Assembly: GCA_029224185.1 (NCBI GenBank)
Contig: CM055188.1
Coordinates: forward strand, 12,901,497 to 12,965,496
From: Karalla daura
Taxonomy: Eukaryota > Chordata > Actinopteri > Chaetodontiformes > Leiognathidae
Length of the DNA stretch: 64,000 nt
Direction of reading: 5' to 3'
Part shown: one piece after another, positions 1-11,750 of the stretch
Numbering within the stretch: position 1 is the first letter of the stretch
Layout of the letters: the number at the start of each line of letters is the position of its first letter
Translations under genes and position numbers: made by a program
Notes under the pieces: model-generated
What the model was told of the DNA's origin: nothing
The model's input: the letters and a program-made list of their open reading frames with translations, nothing else
Databases searched by the model: none

Positions 1-539
1 TCTTAAACAGACTATACACCCTTGTGTCACAAGCCACCCATACATTGTTACAAAGAAGACAAGATTAATGAAGTTCATCAGGGGATGCAGTTCGAGAAAA
101 TACAACTGAGTTATCATGTGCTTGTTGTGATTACATATTGTAGCTGTTGGGCGGATTCATTTATTTAGAATTATACAAGGTTTTTTGTGTTTCTTGATAA
201 ATAGCTGTTTTGGACATGGGCGGAGTGATAAATTATTTTCTTTCACTGTTGCATTGACTTGTACTTTTGTGGATAGTCAAGAAACACAACTGTCTCTCTT
301 GGGAATCAATTTGCTGCTTTTTGGTCACAAAAACCTGACAATAAACAGCGATTCCACAGTCAGTCTATTCGTACACACAGTCAGACACAACACAGTCAGA
401 CAAATTCACAAACTGTTGTGTGAATATGGGGTGCACAACCCAAATCTGCGGGGGCCCACTTCATTCAGATGTGTTTCATCTCATTTAGATGTAATCGGGA
501 CAAAATAACAAAAAGAAAACAATGAGATATACAACCATA

Positions 540-660
540 CATTACATTTACTTATTTGGCAGATGCTTTTGTCCAAAGCGACAGTTGGGGGCCAGCATTA
601 GTGCCATCAGGAGGCCATAGTTCGGATAGATAGGGAAGATAAGGTCAGATTGGAGGATAG
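540..660. repeat. Common teleost interspersed repeat (fragment)
   Basis: The stretch around 'tttggcagatgcttttgtcc' followed by 'aaagcgac' is a motif I recognise as very abundant in teleost genomes. It is missing at the equivalent point of copy B (around 16,330), so it was probably inserted after the duplication. The exact repeat family is not assigned. Confidence 0.5.
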
Positions 661-1889
661 AGAGACAAGGTTTTTTGTGTGTTTGTTTATTCCTTTTTAA
701 ATATAATAACAAAATATTGAAATAAATATACAGTTAGGCAAGAAAAGTCATTAACTTCATTAAACACTGATAATGTTGTAACATTTATAATAGGTATTTA
801 ACTTCTTTTAACAGACTATTTAACTTTCCGCATCAGACAGGGTTGTTGTCACTCCAATGAATGAACTTGGCTTCACTGTCACAGCTGGAATATAGCCCTA
901 GCTTGCTGTTTATGTACTGTAATTGAAAATTTGAACAACCTTCCAGCAGCATGCTTTGCTATATAACTTTATAGCTGAGATGTTTGTTCTATGTGTGGAT
1001 AATAATTTACTTTTATCTCATTATTCTCAACAGACAGATTTGACTTTCCGTAACGGTTGCAAAGATTGGATAGCTGTTGTTCATGGGACTGTTCAGCAAA
1101 CAATAAAAAGGGCAAAAGTCCACCTGGTCTCACCTTACATGGTGCAAGCACACATTAAATAATTTAAAAATAAAAAAAATAAAGAAATACTAAAAAATCC
1201 TGACACCATGTTATTACTTAGATAGAAAACATTCCTGATCAGCGCCTATTCTTCAGGTAGTTAACCTGACATGACCCTAAGTTGATCGTAGTGCTCCATG
1301 TCATGCTGCACTGCTAGTTTACTTCATCAGAGCTGATTAATACCCAATACAATGATTTGTTTGACAGCTGTTGATCAAAAGCGGCTTTACCAGTGCCTTT
1401 AATGATAAGTGTACTGTATTATGGATACAATATGTTTGTCCAAAGCTCATGTGCCAGTATGCTGACTCAATTCAAGTTTATCTTTATAAAATCCAAGCAT
1501 TAAAAATGTTAACTGAAAACTGCTAAACTGTTTTTCTGAATCTTAAAAGGTGTTTCTAAAACAATGGCACCTGAATGGAGACCCTATCTGTGTTTTCTTG
1601 TCCATGCCTCAAGGGTATCATCAATGTCGCAGGAACTCCTGTTCATTCCTCCATCCTTTCAAAGACGTAGGACACCTGATACTAACCCTTTATGCAAAGC
1701 ATTTGTAAAAAGTTTTGTTTTTGCCTTCCGTTTCCAACCACTTTAAGAAGATAGACCCAGATACGATGGATACGTCCTGAGTATTTGTGATGTTGTCTGT
1801 TGTGGGGGGGTGTTTTATTAAATGACTGAGTTTTGCTCTTTATATTGTTCTCTCTCTACTTCAGTGTGTGTATACTTGTGGGTGTAGGG

Positions 1890-1902
1890 TGTACGGTGTG
1901 TA

Positions 1903-1935
<33 letters not shown>

Positions 1936-1938
1936 GGG
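1890..1938. repeat. TG dinucleotide microsatellite
   Basis: Interrupted (TG)n run ending in a short G tract. It creates an artificial Cys/Val-rich reading frame that is not a gene. Confidence 0.85.
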
Positions 1939-2724
1939 GGGGGTGTTTTACAGTACATTCACACAGCTGACATTATTGTCTAAGTGGCAGTTGATGTTGC
2001 AAAATCTCAATGTAAAACTTTCATCTTATGTGTTTCAAGTCCTCAGGGAGAGACAAAGCCTGCTGAGGTATTCACCTGCAGTGATCCCTACCTCTCATCG
2101 GGCTGAGGGCCAACTCACACACATTCTTTAGCTTTCCTAAGTAGATAATCACACAACCAGTAAAACAACTGCTGCTGGCACCTTTGTCACTGCTGTTAAG
2201 AGAGAACAAATACACAGTATGGAAATGACTTGTTGAAGCACAATTCCCATCTCTGGTGGTAAACCCATATACATGAGTTACAGAGGGTAGCGAGACTGTA
2301 TGAGAACTCACTTGTGTGGGTTGCAATGCATGCATCTAGTACAGTATCCTTCGATGCCCTCCACATACTCCCCATACTCCTCACTCTGTTCTATGTTAAA
2401 TATTTCTAACCTTGTGATTGCCTGACTGCTCAGTATTAACAGGTTGGCTGGAGTCTTTGTGCATTCTCCCCTCCTGGACCCCATGGACACTATGCTATAT
2501 CTAGGACCCGCTCAATGGCCCTACCTCTGCCTACTGCTGCTATTGTGCTATTTGTAACTTTAAGCATACCTGCAAACTGTTTTGATTATGCTTGTGTAAC
2601 CGGATGTTGAACTCTGCGTTTCTGCGATTTCTGGTAAATGATGACCCCCAAACAGAAAACAAACAAATTCAGTATTAGAGCCATGGACAAATCCTAGCTT
2701 GACAGCTGGAATACAAAGTGGGGT

Positions 2725-2750
2725 TTGTCGTGCCACATGTGGCACGACAA
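2725..2750. repeat. Perfect 26-bp palindrome
   Basis: Two 13-base arms (ttgtcgtgccaca and its exact reverse complement) meet with no spacer. The symmetry stops abruptly on both sides. It may be a head-to-head pair of transposon termini or a cruciform-prone site; no function can be assigned from the sequence. Confidence 0.85.
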
Positions 2751-3640
2751 GAAATTATAAATAATATTGTTGCAAAAGTCATCTTACAAAAAACCCACAA
2801 AGAATCTTCATAAAATAAAAACAGACATAACAAATGCAAATAAACATATAGATTACATTTCTGAATGTTAATAATCCAACATATTGTTTTTTCAGTTAAC
2901 ACGACACAATTTACCTCGATTCATAACCAAATCAAACAGGAGGAAAGAGGGGGGTAGAGACAGGAAAAGGCAAGGGGGGAAGAGGGGGGGCTACCAAGAC
3001 CCTCACAGCAGTGTACCAGTGCAAATGAAAACTATAATACAAGTTAAATCTGGAGTGCAATTGTATATATATATATATATAAAATAGTGATAAATATGCT
3101 ACACTTGCCTGCCCGTGCTGGGTGAAGGATCTATTCTTTGTCTCTCATGGTGCGATTTCTCACATTTTGTCTCTGTCAGGGGTTTTGTTGAGAGTTTTTC
3201 CTTAGCTGTTGTGAGGGCAGGGGGTGCTCACTGTATTGTTGAATCTGTGTATGTTGAACTTGGTGCCTTACTTGAAAAGGCCTGAAAAAAACCCCAACCT
3301 ATTGTTCTTGTTATCTTTGTAATAATAATGACAATAATAATAATAATCGTCAGTATTATTATTGTTGTTGTTGTTATTTCTGTTGTTGTCATTGTCATTG
3401 ATTTTATATAGAGCTGTGTTTTTACAGGATTAGAGGGAAACCTCATCCTCGTTTTATTATACACAGCACAGTATGCAACTCCGATAGATACGATTTCTGC
3501 TGTGAAAATATAGCGTTTGTTTATTCATTGGTGTCATACACACTTTAAGCCGCATGATAGATATTTCGAGACAGTTGCGCGGTGGAGAGAAGGAGCCAAG
3601 AAGACTTCTATGTGTGTACGTCTATAGTCGTCAATGCTGA

Positions 3641-3652
3641 GAAACCGAAAGT
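3641..3652 (+). promoter_or_regulatory. ISRE-like motif upstream of gene A
   Basis: gaaaccgaaagt fits the GAAANNGAAA core bound by IRF/ISGF3 factors. It ends 67 bases before the start codon of gene A. The identical 12-mer lies upstream of gene B at 21,780-21,791, although the surrounding leader has diverged. Conservation in both paralogues suggests interferon-responsive regulation. Whether it lies in the promoter or in the 5' UTR is unknown because no TSS can be read. Confidence 0.5.
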
Positions 3653-3719
3653 AACTGAGCGAGTCCGTGAGACGCAGCTGCAGCGCAGTCAGTCCGTCAG
3701 TCTGACAGCTTCCTCGGCG

Positions 3720-3786
3720 ATGGATCTGCTTCTCATCTTCCTCTGTCTCCTCGTCTGGCCAGGAATCAGCTGTGCTCAACAATACA
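3720..3786 (+). CDS. Gene A exon 1: signal peptide
   Basis: The ATG at 3720 opens a Leu-rich secretory leader (MDLLLIFLCLLVW...) ending near 'SCAQQ'. The donor gtaaga follows at 3787. The frame upstream is open, but this Met begins the hydrophobic core and is conserved in gene B, so it is the chosen start. Confidence 0.8.
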
Positions 3787-6700
3787 GTAAGAAAACCAAG
3801 AAGCTTTGACGGCTGCGCTCATGCACGCTAAAACAACACCCACCTCCACACACAAACATTAAAATTATAGGCTCAGTGAGGCGTTGATAAGAATGGACGC
3901 GGCACAGTCTGCTTATGAGATAAACAGATAGATGAACAAATAAACAGTCGACGTTGTGGTGGGAGTTAAGGGAGTGTATAAAGGTGGCTGCTGCAGTTTC
4001 CTGCTCTTAGGTATCATTGCGCCATCATCTCAGGATGAAATGTTATGACTGAATGTTATCTCTGACTGTTCATTCAGCACCATCATCTGGTTGGTCCAGC
4101 GCTGTTGCATATTGTGGCAAGCTAGGGTGGAGAACAGTGTTAGCATACAATTGCACCTACAAAACATGTCAGCATAAATAATGCGAGCATGTTAGCAGGG
4201 TAATAGACTGTCATGTAGGCTGTCTGTGTTCAGCCTCCACTGTACCTAAACCTAAGCCCTGTTTGATCTGGATATTTAGCTGTTAATGTAATAGTTATTA
4301 TTCGAAAAACATCAGTTTAACTGCCCATAAACATTTTCTCATCTTATAATGCTGTCATACAGATGTGCTATATGATCTGTAACTGCATTCACTGTGTGTT
4401 GATTTGCCTTCCAGGTCGAGTGGCTGTGAAAGAAGGGGAGAGGGCTCTACTGCCATGTATCGTCAGCTCTGACATTAAGTCAAAACCCTTTGACTGGAAG
4501 AAAGATGGGGGAACAGAAGTGTTTCTATATGATGGACATGATCACCAATATAGCAGCCAAGACGAACAATTCAGAAATCGAGTTTCATTTTTTAGAGATG
4601 AATTGAAGAATGGCAAGGCCTCTGTAGTCATTAGTAATACAAAGGTGACTGACAGTGGTTACTACACGTGTCTTTTACCCAGTCTTAATATGCAACACAG
4701 AGTGGAACTTATTATAGGTAAGTGCTTTAATAAACATGTAAATGTGTCTCCTCACTGCTGAAATCCAATTATGTGGTTACACACATATTTGAAATATATT
4801 ATCCATCATGTCACCATATAAATATAATAAATAAAAATTTCCCCTCTTTCACCAAATAATTTCTCTGAACAGATATATGAACAAATTGAGAACAATTAAT
4901 ATTTTACTTGACTTGTGCTTTGTTTTTCTCTTTCAGAGTGTTTGTTAACCTCTTGAGGTTCATTTTGATAGCATGGATTTCTGTCTCTCAAAAATCTGTC
5001 AATCTTACATTATATTTAACTCAAATTGTGTGGCATTGATACATGCCCATTGCATCACTGTAGAGCAAACACTGCAAGGTTTTCATTAGGTGAGCTAATC
5101 TGACTCGTCTTTGAAAATGTTGACCTGAAAGGGCATTAAACAGAAAGAAAAAAGATTTTCCCCCAATTTGACTGTATTTGTCGTGTAAGCGTATCAGTGC
5201 TTTTGTGAACTGTTATCCTCAGATTGGCAGGATCTCCTACCAGTCTTGTGTATAATGTCTCTCCCAGTGTTGAGGGCATCAGACAGAAGTGTATTTAAGA
5301 TATTGTAGAAAGTGTAGTACAAAGCACTTCCAGCAGGTGTCCACAGGGCTCCCTCAAACTTATCTTGACTCTCCAAAATATTAAAATGAACACTTAACAC
5401 ACGCCTAAACTTGTAACAGTTCGGTTTAGTTTGACCACAACGGGGTGTTCATAGTATTGAAATGTAGAGATAGTCATTCAGCGTTACTGAGTGATGCGTA
5501 TTGGAAACATTTTGTAGAGTTTCCCTGGTGTTCATGTGCCCCCACACAACCCCCAGAAAGTCTTCCTCATTAACCCCGCAAGCAGGCAAGCGGTTGAGCT
5601 GAGTGACGACACACTCCAATCGAGCTCCCGGTTGTGGCCTGCTATTGGACGATGCTAGCTGTCAATCAACAGGCCTGCGATCGAATTAATAAGTCCTCTG
5701 CTGATTGGCTAATGGAGTTCAACTTCTGTAATGTCGCTCTGGTCTTGCTTCATTAAAATACCGCTTGATTCGTCTTACTTGTTGGCGTTCAATGACTGCA
5801 GAGATGCTGTACGTAATGGCTCAGATCTATCGTCCCGGATCAAAATCGACTGAAATTACAATGATGTCGATCTTTGTAGACTAGCACGGAGGATAAGCAA
5901 CAAACACAATTCGTTATAAATTTTGTTATCATTTCCGTTTTGTTCCCATGACGCTAGACATAATGTGGTGATTGTTTTCAGTGAGACGAGTTTCTGGGTT
6001 ACTGTGTCTCTTTTGGGGCTTACGAATCACCTTTTCTTGACCGGATTCCATTACGTCGTTTGCTGTTCACCGTAAACCACAACTGTTATATTGTGACGTT
6101 GTAAATCCGTCGTTCAGGTTTCTGGACTCGTCGATTACTGTGTCACATAGTGCTTGTATAGAAAGTACAGTATGTGTACAGCTGTGGTGAGTCAACATGT
6201 TGATTCTGAATAGGGACTTATTTTACCGTTCTTCCTGTAAATCACGGGTCGCTAGCAACCTGCGCGCTTCAAACTGTTAAGAGACAGATCAAAGGAAAAC
6301 GTCTCAGGTGAGTTCTTACGGCGGCTGCGACATCACGAGTTACACGAGTATGTGTTGAGAGAGTCTGCTCAGACCTGAAGTCATTCGAAGACAACATGGT
6401 CCTCACTGTCAGAACCTCATTCAGAACACAGGTTCATGCCTGAAACTACTCATAATACTACATGTGCTGAACTATAGTAGAAGTTAATACTTAATTATTT
6501 CATTATTGTAAAGCACTCAACTCATTTACTCTCCACGAATATTTGTCGGCCATTTCATTTTCAGCTTGGTATAAGTGTTTGCATCCACTGGAATCAGTTT
6601 TATTTATCAGACAAAATTCTTGTGACTTTGTGATTAGACAGACAGGCTGATCAAAACATAATCCTGTGTATGATCTTGTATGTAATGGAAAGATACAGAG

Positions 6701-9560
6701 CAGATGGTCTTGAAAGTGATAACAATCCTGAAAGGGAATAGTCGTTTTGTACATGGGATACATCACCAGCTCCAAAAACAATGTGTTTATCATTTTTCAT
6801 GTCATCCTTCCATCATGCATTGTTGTCTCTCTGAAAAACAAAGAGTTTACAAAGAGGTTGTATGGACAGTTGTCTCATTATGCTTTGTCATCATTCTGTT
6901 ACAATATTTGATCAGTATTTAGTCTTTATGATCATTATGATTAACATCATCTTTCAAATGCTATGGTCTTCAGTATTGGATCAGATTACACACTTTTATT
7001 TCACTGTGTAGCATAATTAATTAATGGTGGTCTAACAAGCTTTATGGCCTTTGCTATGAGCAGTTATTCACCCATCCTTTGCTTGTACTTCAATGTCTCT
7101 GTTATGTGATCCCTGTCAGCTAATACAAGGAGACATGATTCAAGTTTTTACTGTGCCTTTTTGTTTCTATGTTTATCTGTTTTGTTTTGCTTTCCTCTAA
7201 ACACATCATACTTCTCAGTCAAAATTATGATCATGTGAATTTTCTGATCTGCTGTTTCTTTATGTTCACAGGTGTTTGTGCGGTACCTGATGCCAAAATA
7301 GTTGAAGGCCCAGATGGGAAGACGCTGCTGCAGTGTGAGGTTCGAGGTGCTTCTCCTGAACCTACTGTGGAGTGGAGAGACAGTGCTGGAGAAGTACTTC
7401 CTGAAGGAAAGCCGAAGGTCGAGCAGAGAGGACGACTCTATTACGTCACCCTTCACGCTCCTGTGACCAAGACAAACCTCTTCACCTGCGTTGTCACACA
7501 GAAGGAAATTTGCCATGAGACCTCTGATGACATCTTTGCGGTTTATGGTGAGATTTTAAAATGTACAATATTTGATGTCTCCAGATACTATATTTGTTAT
7601 CAATCTTGAAATATTTCTATATTTCTTAACACAATGTTAAGATGAAGACACAAACCAACTGTGAAGATTGTGAAGCTTAATTTTATAAATCTACAGATCA
7701 GAAAAAATACACAGAAAGACCTGGACTCTGTTTGAAAGTCAGTGCAAATTGATCAAAAAACAAACACAAATGCAGATTTTATCTTTTCACAGAGGCAGAA
7801 ATTCACTGTAGCTATTGTTAGTTTACTGTGTGTATCATCAGTAATTCTATGTTTATACACTAACAATATATAAAATGAACAGTGACAATTCACAATGGGA
7901 ATTGGCTTACATTTTTGAGTTACATTGAGTTACATTTTCTGTGTTCTATATGTGTCCAAGATGTGAAGATGTCTGAGGACTATTTGATCAAGGTTTAATC
8001 CTCATGATGTTCAACATCAGGGTGTCCTGTAGCATTTTAGAATAGAGGTGAATGATTTAGACACTAGTGTATTTGATGATGTTTGACCCCCTGGAGGTTT
8101 CCCTAGTCTCAGCTGCTGCTGCACTCCTTATAAAATCTATTTTTGATGTTCTCGTGTCATGTTTGTAACTCATCAACCCATCATGTCAGTGTGTAAAATA
8201 ACATGTCATCATTGCAGCAGAAGCTGGCTGATTAACAGCAGAACTAACTTCCAGGTTCAGTTTTCTGAATGTGAGCTGAAACATCCTGTTGTGAAGTCAC
8301 AGCTTCATCAGTCCCCAGGGCTGTGTGATTGAAGCTTCCAGCACAGAGGACTTCAAATGGCAGCCTGGTGTGACACAGCACAATATGTTCACTCCACCGT
8401 CCCTTTCAGTTCATGAAGAGACATTTTAACATGTGATACTCTGTCAGCACCGTAAACACACTTATTATTGAGGTAGCAGCAGCATTGTTGTTTGGAGACT
8501 CAAGTTTATTAGTGGATCAGTGACCTGACTGGATCACACCAGAGCTAATGAAAGTAGCACAAGTCAAACTAGGAGACATGAAGAGCAACCTGACATTAAG
8601 AATGAGCCACAAGATACAAGTGTTCACTTTCTCCTTTGTCTTTCAGATTCAGGGACTAACTGGGGAATGATTATCGGACTTCTAGTTGGGATCTTCATTG
8701 GGGCCATTGCTGTAATTTGTTTCAACAAAAGGAAGTGGATCAGAGGATGGTGTAACAGCGGTAAGTTTCTGTCATGGATCACAGTGGCACAATGTCGCAG
8801 TAGCACAACAGAAAACATCTGCTAATTATCTCATGTCAGACTATTCAGCCCTGCTTCTATTTGAAAGTATTTTTGGGGCTTTTCGAGGCTTTTATTTGAT
8901 AGTGACAGGAAATGTGGAGAGAGAGGGGGAATGACACGTAGCAAAGGGCCTCCAGTTGGATCGATGCAGAGAGGATCGACTATAGGGTGTCTGCTCTAAC
9001 CACTGAGCTAAACAACACTCCATTATGAACTGCTTTTGATGCTAATTCATTACCTTCAAAGAGAATAAAATTATTAAGCAGATTAAGATAATTAATCTCT
9101 GGCTGGAGCCTGTAGAAAGAAGAGTTCAACATCTGAGAGTTTTGTAGCTGCAAACTGGCAAGATTAGTCTCTTTCTGGTTTATTTGTTAGACTTGTTTAT
9201 AAATTCAGATTTAAGGATCAGATGATTGGGAATAAAGTGTTCAGTCACACATCATAGTTCAACTCTCACTGCATTTATAACCAAAATGTATAAATAATGA
9301 AGATGAAATGATCAACTGACATCACTTTCTGAACATAACATGTAGGACCTTTAGGTCACAATTCACTCTGTGAGAGAAACTGATTTACACGTTCCTTTGA
9401 AAGACACAAACATTAAGTCATTTTGTGAGGAAATCTGCTTGTTCTCTGTTGTCTGACCATCAAACTAATGAAATGTTCACCTTTGTTAGGTCCCCGCAGT
9501 AGTCATAATGACACCACAACAGCGATAACTTCATACCAACCACCCGCAGATGGTATGTAA
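3720..9560 (+). CDS. B7/butyrophilin-like Ig receptor, gene A (V-C-TM)
   Basis: Five coding exons join in frame: 3720-3786 (signal peptide), 4415-4717 (V-type Ig), 7272-7547 (C-type Ig), 8647-8760 (membrane span) and 9490-9560 (tail and stop). They total 831 bases, or 276 residues plus stop. All introns are GT-AG and all junctions are phase 1. The V domain has Cys in 'LLPCI' and 'SGYYTC'; the C domain has 'LLQCEV', 'VEWRD' and 'LFTCVV'. A hydrophobic span follows, then a roughly 30-residue tail without an ITIM and without B30.2. This plan is typical of fish CD276/HHLA2/butyrophilin-like surface proteins, which modulate immune cells; ligand and exact orthology cannot be stated. Gene B is a tandem paralogue with the same exon plan. 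No reading-frame damage is seen. Confidence 0.85.
4415..4717 (+). CDS. Gene A exon 2: V-type Ig domain
   Basis: Acceptor ccag and donor gtaagt flank a 303-bp phase 1-1 exon. It has both disulfide cysteines, an 'FDWKK' tryptophan and the usual 'DSGYYTC' end. It has no N-glycosylation sequon at the two positions where gene B carries one. Confidence 0.88.
5150..6345. other. Copy-A-specific intron segment with promoter-like composition
   Basis: This part of the V-C intron of gene A has no clear counterpart in gene B. Homology resumes near 6,350, matching about 31,795. The stretch 5,560-6,100 is richer in CpG than its surroundings. It carries CCAAT-type boxes (ctattgg near 5,642, gattggct near 5,703) and an AT-rich 'cattaaaata' near 5,751. 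It has no long ORF. It could be a solo LTR, a transposon or a cryptic promoter; I could not identify termini. Confidence 0.35.
7272..7547 (+). CDS. Gene A exon 3: C-type Ig domain
   Basis: A 276-bp phase 1-1 exon between 'ttcacag' and 'gtgaga'. The C-type Ig fold is shown by 'LLQCEV', 'PTVEWRD', 'YYVTLHA' and 'LFTCVV'. Its counterpart in gene B (32,962-33,237) is the same length. Confidence 0.88.
8647..8760 (+). CDS. Gene A exon 4: transmembrane segment
   Basis: A 114-bp exon encoding a short stalk, a roughly 22-residue hydrophobic stretch (IIGLLVGIFIGAIAVI) and a basic stop-transfer cluster (KRKW). The acceptor is 'tctttcag' and the donor gtaagt. Confidence 0.85.
8880..9015. repeat. Teleost dispersed repeat shared by both copies
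   Basis: The block 'ttgatagtgacaggaaatgt' through 'accactgagctaaac' resembles a very common fish repeat. A matching block sits at the same place after the TM exon of gene B (38,660-38,798), so it was inserted before the duplication. Confidence 0.55.
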
Positions 9561-10145
9561 AGGTGAACATGCAGGCTCCTGAAAATATGTTTCAGCTTGT
9601 GAATGAAAATCTGAAGCTGCACAAGATGTGAAACTAGTCAGATGCTGCTTGATCTCAGTGAGTGAAGATCATTCTCACTGGATTACTACGTATACTATGA
9701 GGTTATTTTTACATCTTATTTTACTGTTTTATTCTGTCATCACACCTTCGATTGTAAGGCTCAAAATCACAGTTCAAGCCAAAACAGCACCCTAAATAAA
9801 ATATGTGAAGAAGAGGATAACTGAACTTACGAGACATAAAAGAAAATATTTTGAAGGTGATATTGAGCCCCTAAAAACCAAAAGTAGCTCTCAAGTCTGG
9901 AGATCAGGAGCTGAAATGTCCCAGCTTAAAGGAAACAACAGCAACTTAAATAAGCATGTGATTGTTTTCAGGTGAAATTAAGCTTGTTTTATATTGTTTT
10001 GCTGTGTTGATTTTTTTTTTAAGTTATCATGAACTCCCCTTAGGAATGATCTGCAGATATGTTAATAAGCTTATTGTTTATGCTCTTTTTTACAATGCTC
10101 TCTCTGTTGTCTTTGCAACTATGAAGATTTCCCTGCTGTGGATCT

Positions 10146-10151
10146 AATAAA
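10146..10151 (+). terminator. Polyadenylation signal of gene A
   Basis: AATAAA about 590 bases after the stop codon, followed by a T/G-rich stretch. The same sequence context recurs after gene B at 40,147-40,152, supporting it as the real 3' end. Confidence 0.6.
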
Positions 10152-10169
10152 CTTATTCTAAATGTATAA

Positions 10170-11300
10170 CTGAATGCTGGAAGGCTTTGTTATTGTCATT
10201 CTCTCATATATCCTCATGTATAATACAATATGTTGTAATTCACCACATACATCAGTAAGTTCATTTTATGCATTTTAAATGGATCAAACTTAATTTCTCA
10301 ATCATGTTAACCATTCAATTTTCATACAGTAAGAAATCAAATATCCTCTTGAAAATGAAATGTTAGTTTCAAGTAGAAACAGTATTTAACATCCAGTTTA
10401 GATTCAATTGGATTATTTCAGATTAAGATTTAACAGTTAATGACAGAAATACTTGTCTTGACACTTGTAACAAACCAAACTTAAAGTTGTTCAGCACTGC
10501 TACAAGATGGCTGCTACACTGACATTTCATCCCAGTGGAGAGAAAAGTAAAGGTGGCGTCCATGTGTGTTTCTAGTGAAAGTTATTACACTTTGTGTAAC
10601 TGAGCTGCTCAAGTCTGGGTCAGATATTGATGAAAATAGTTTCAAGTCTTACCCAGGAAGTTTATAAATATTTTATGTTACAGAGTAGTACAAATTAAAA
10701 CTTCAATAGCAAGTCTTCACTGTTTTCATGCCCTGAGCTTTTATTGACAAGAGTGTTTGATTTCCTACTGTCTTGGAGATCACTTCATCTCCTAACCAGT
10801 TACTGCAAGACAAACATTTTCACAATGTTTTTAATATTGTGGATAGTAATGTACATAACAGGTGTGTACATAACTATACACACAGGTTAATATGCTTCCA
10901 AGTTCCATCTAGTGCAGTTAATGCAATGCATGAATAAGTAATGCTGATCAATTATACATTAAATAATTTTTAGTGTGTAATGAACCATTCTGTCTTCCTG
11001 GGTGTAATGTTAGTCTGCAGCAGAGGTGTCAAGTACTTACTTACTTCTGCTTTACATTTCCACACAATTATCTGTACTTTCTAGTCCTTACATTTATAAA
11101 TGCAAGGAACATAATCAGAAGTAAAGTACATGCATGTGTTTGTGTGTACTTGTTTCTAAATTGTTTGTTATGATTAATCATTTTCATTAAAGACTATTGA
11201 TGACATGCTTCTGAGGTATGAAGTTTTACACCATTACAAGACCTATAGGCAACTAGTCTTCATATCTTCTGTAAAAACACATGTTCATTGTCAGTAGTAC
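10170..11300. other. Downstream flank of gene A; end of unit homology
   Basis: The sequence runs parallel to the flank of gene B (40,170-40,880) until about 10,985-11,010, where similarity stops. From 11,020 to 11,130 a repeat-like stretch appears ('gaggtgtcaagtacttactt') that I recognise only as a common fish repeat type. No gene is seen. Confidence 0.5.
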
Positions 11301-11750
11301 ATGTACAAAGTCAGGTCCTTTCGCAATTCATTGGCAATTCTCATGTTTTTGACTCTATACAACCCCACAGTGGATTTTAAACAAAACAAACAGGATGTGG
11401 TTTAACTGCAGACTTTAAGCTTTTGCGTTTATTTACATCCAAATCAGGTAAACGGTGTAGCAATTACAACAGCATTTATATGTGCCTCCCACTTTTTAAG
11501 GGGCCAAAGGTCATGGGACTAAACTAACAATCATAAATGAAACTTTTACTTTTTAGTACTTGGTTGCAAATCCTTTGCAGTCGATTACAACCCGAAGTCT
11601 GGAAGGCATAGACATCCCTGGTGATGACAGGCCTCTGTGCCAGGCCTCTACTGCAACAGTCTTCAGTTCCTGCATGTTGTTGGGGCATATACTCTTCAGT
11701 TCTGTCTTCAGCAAGTGAAATGCATGCTCAATTGGATTCAGGTCAGGTAT
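11300..11750 (-). mobile_element. Truncated Tc1-like transposon (C-terminal end)
   Basis: On the minus strand, about 11,750 to 11,620 encodes PDLNPIEHAFHLLKTELK and further residues, the C-terminal part of a Tc1/mariner DDE transposase including the DLNPIEH motif. The rest of the transposase is missing. The element ends abruptly where the duplicated dock3 sequence starts, so an insertion or deletion event here probably removed the last dock3 exons from copy A. Confidence 0.65.

Larger units (their letters stand above)
1..3560. other. Intergenic DNA upstream of Ig-receptor gene A
   Basis: No convincing gene is visible; short reading frames here lack splice context and family motifs. From about 460 onward, segments match the DNA upstream of gene B in the same order. 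About 700-930 resembles 16,390-16,570, 1,000-1,115 resembles 17,675-17,800, and 1,945-2,080 resembles 18,335-18,450. This is therefore the upstream arm of a tandem duplication, not unique sequence. It also holds a TG microsatellite near 1,890-1,938, a perfect palindrome at 2,725-2,750, a short TA run near 3,065-3,080 and an AAT/GTT-rich low-complexity stretch at 3,318-3,400. Confidence 0.6.
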
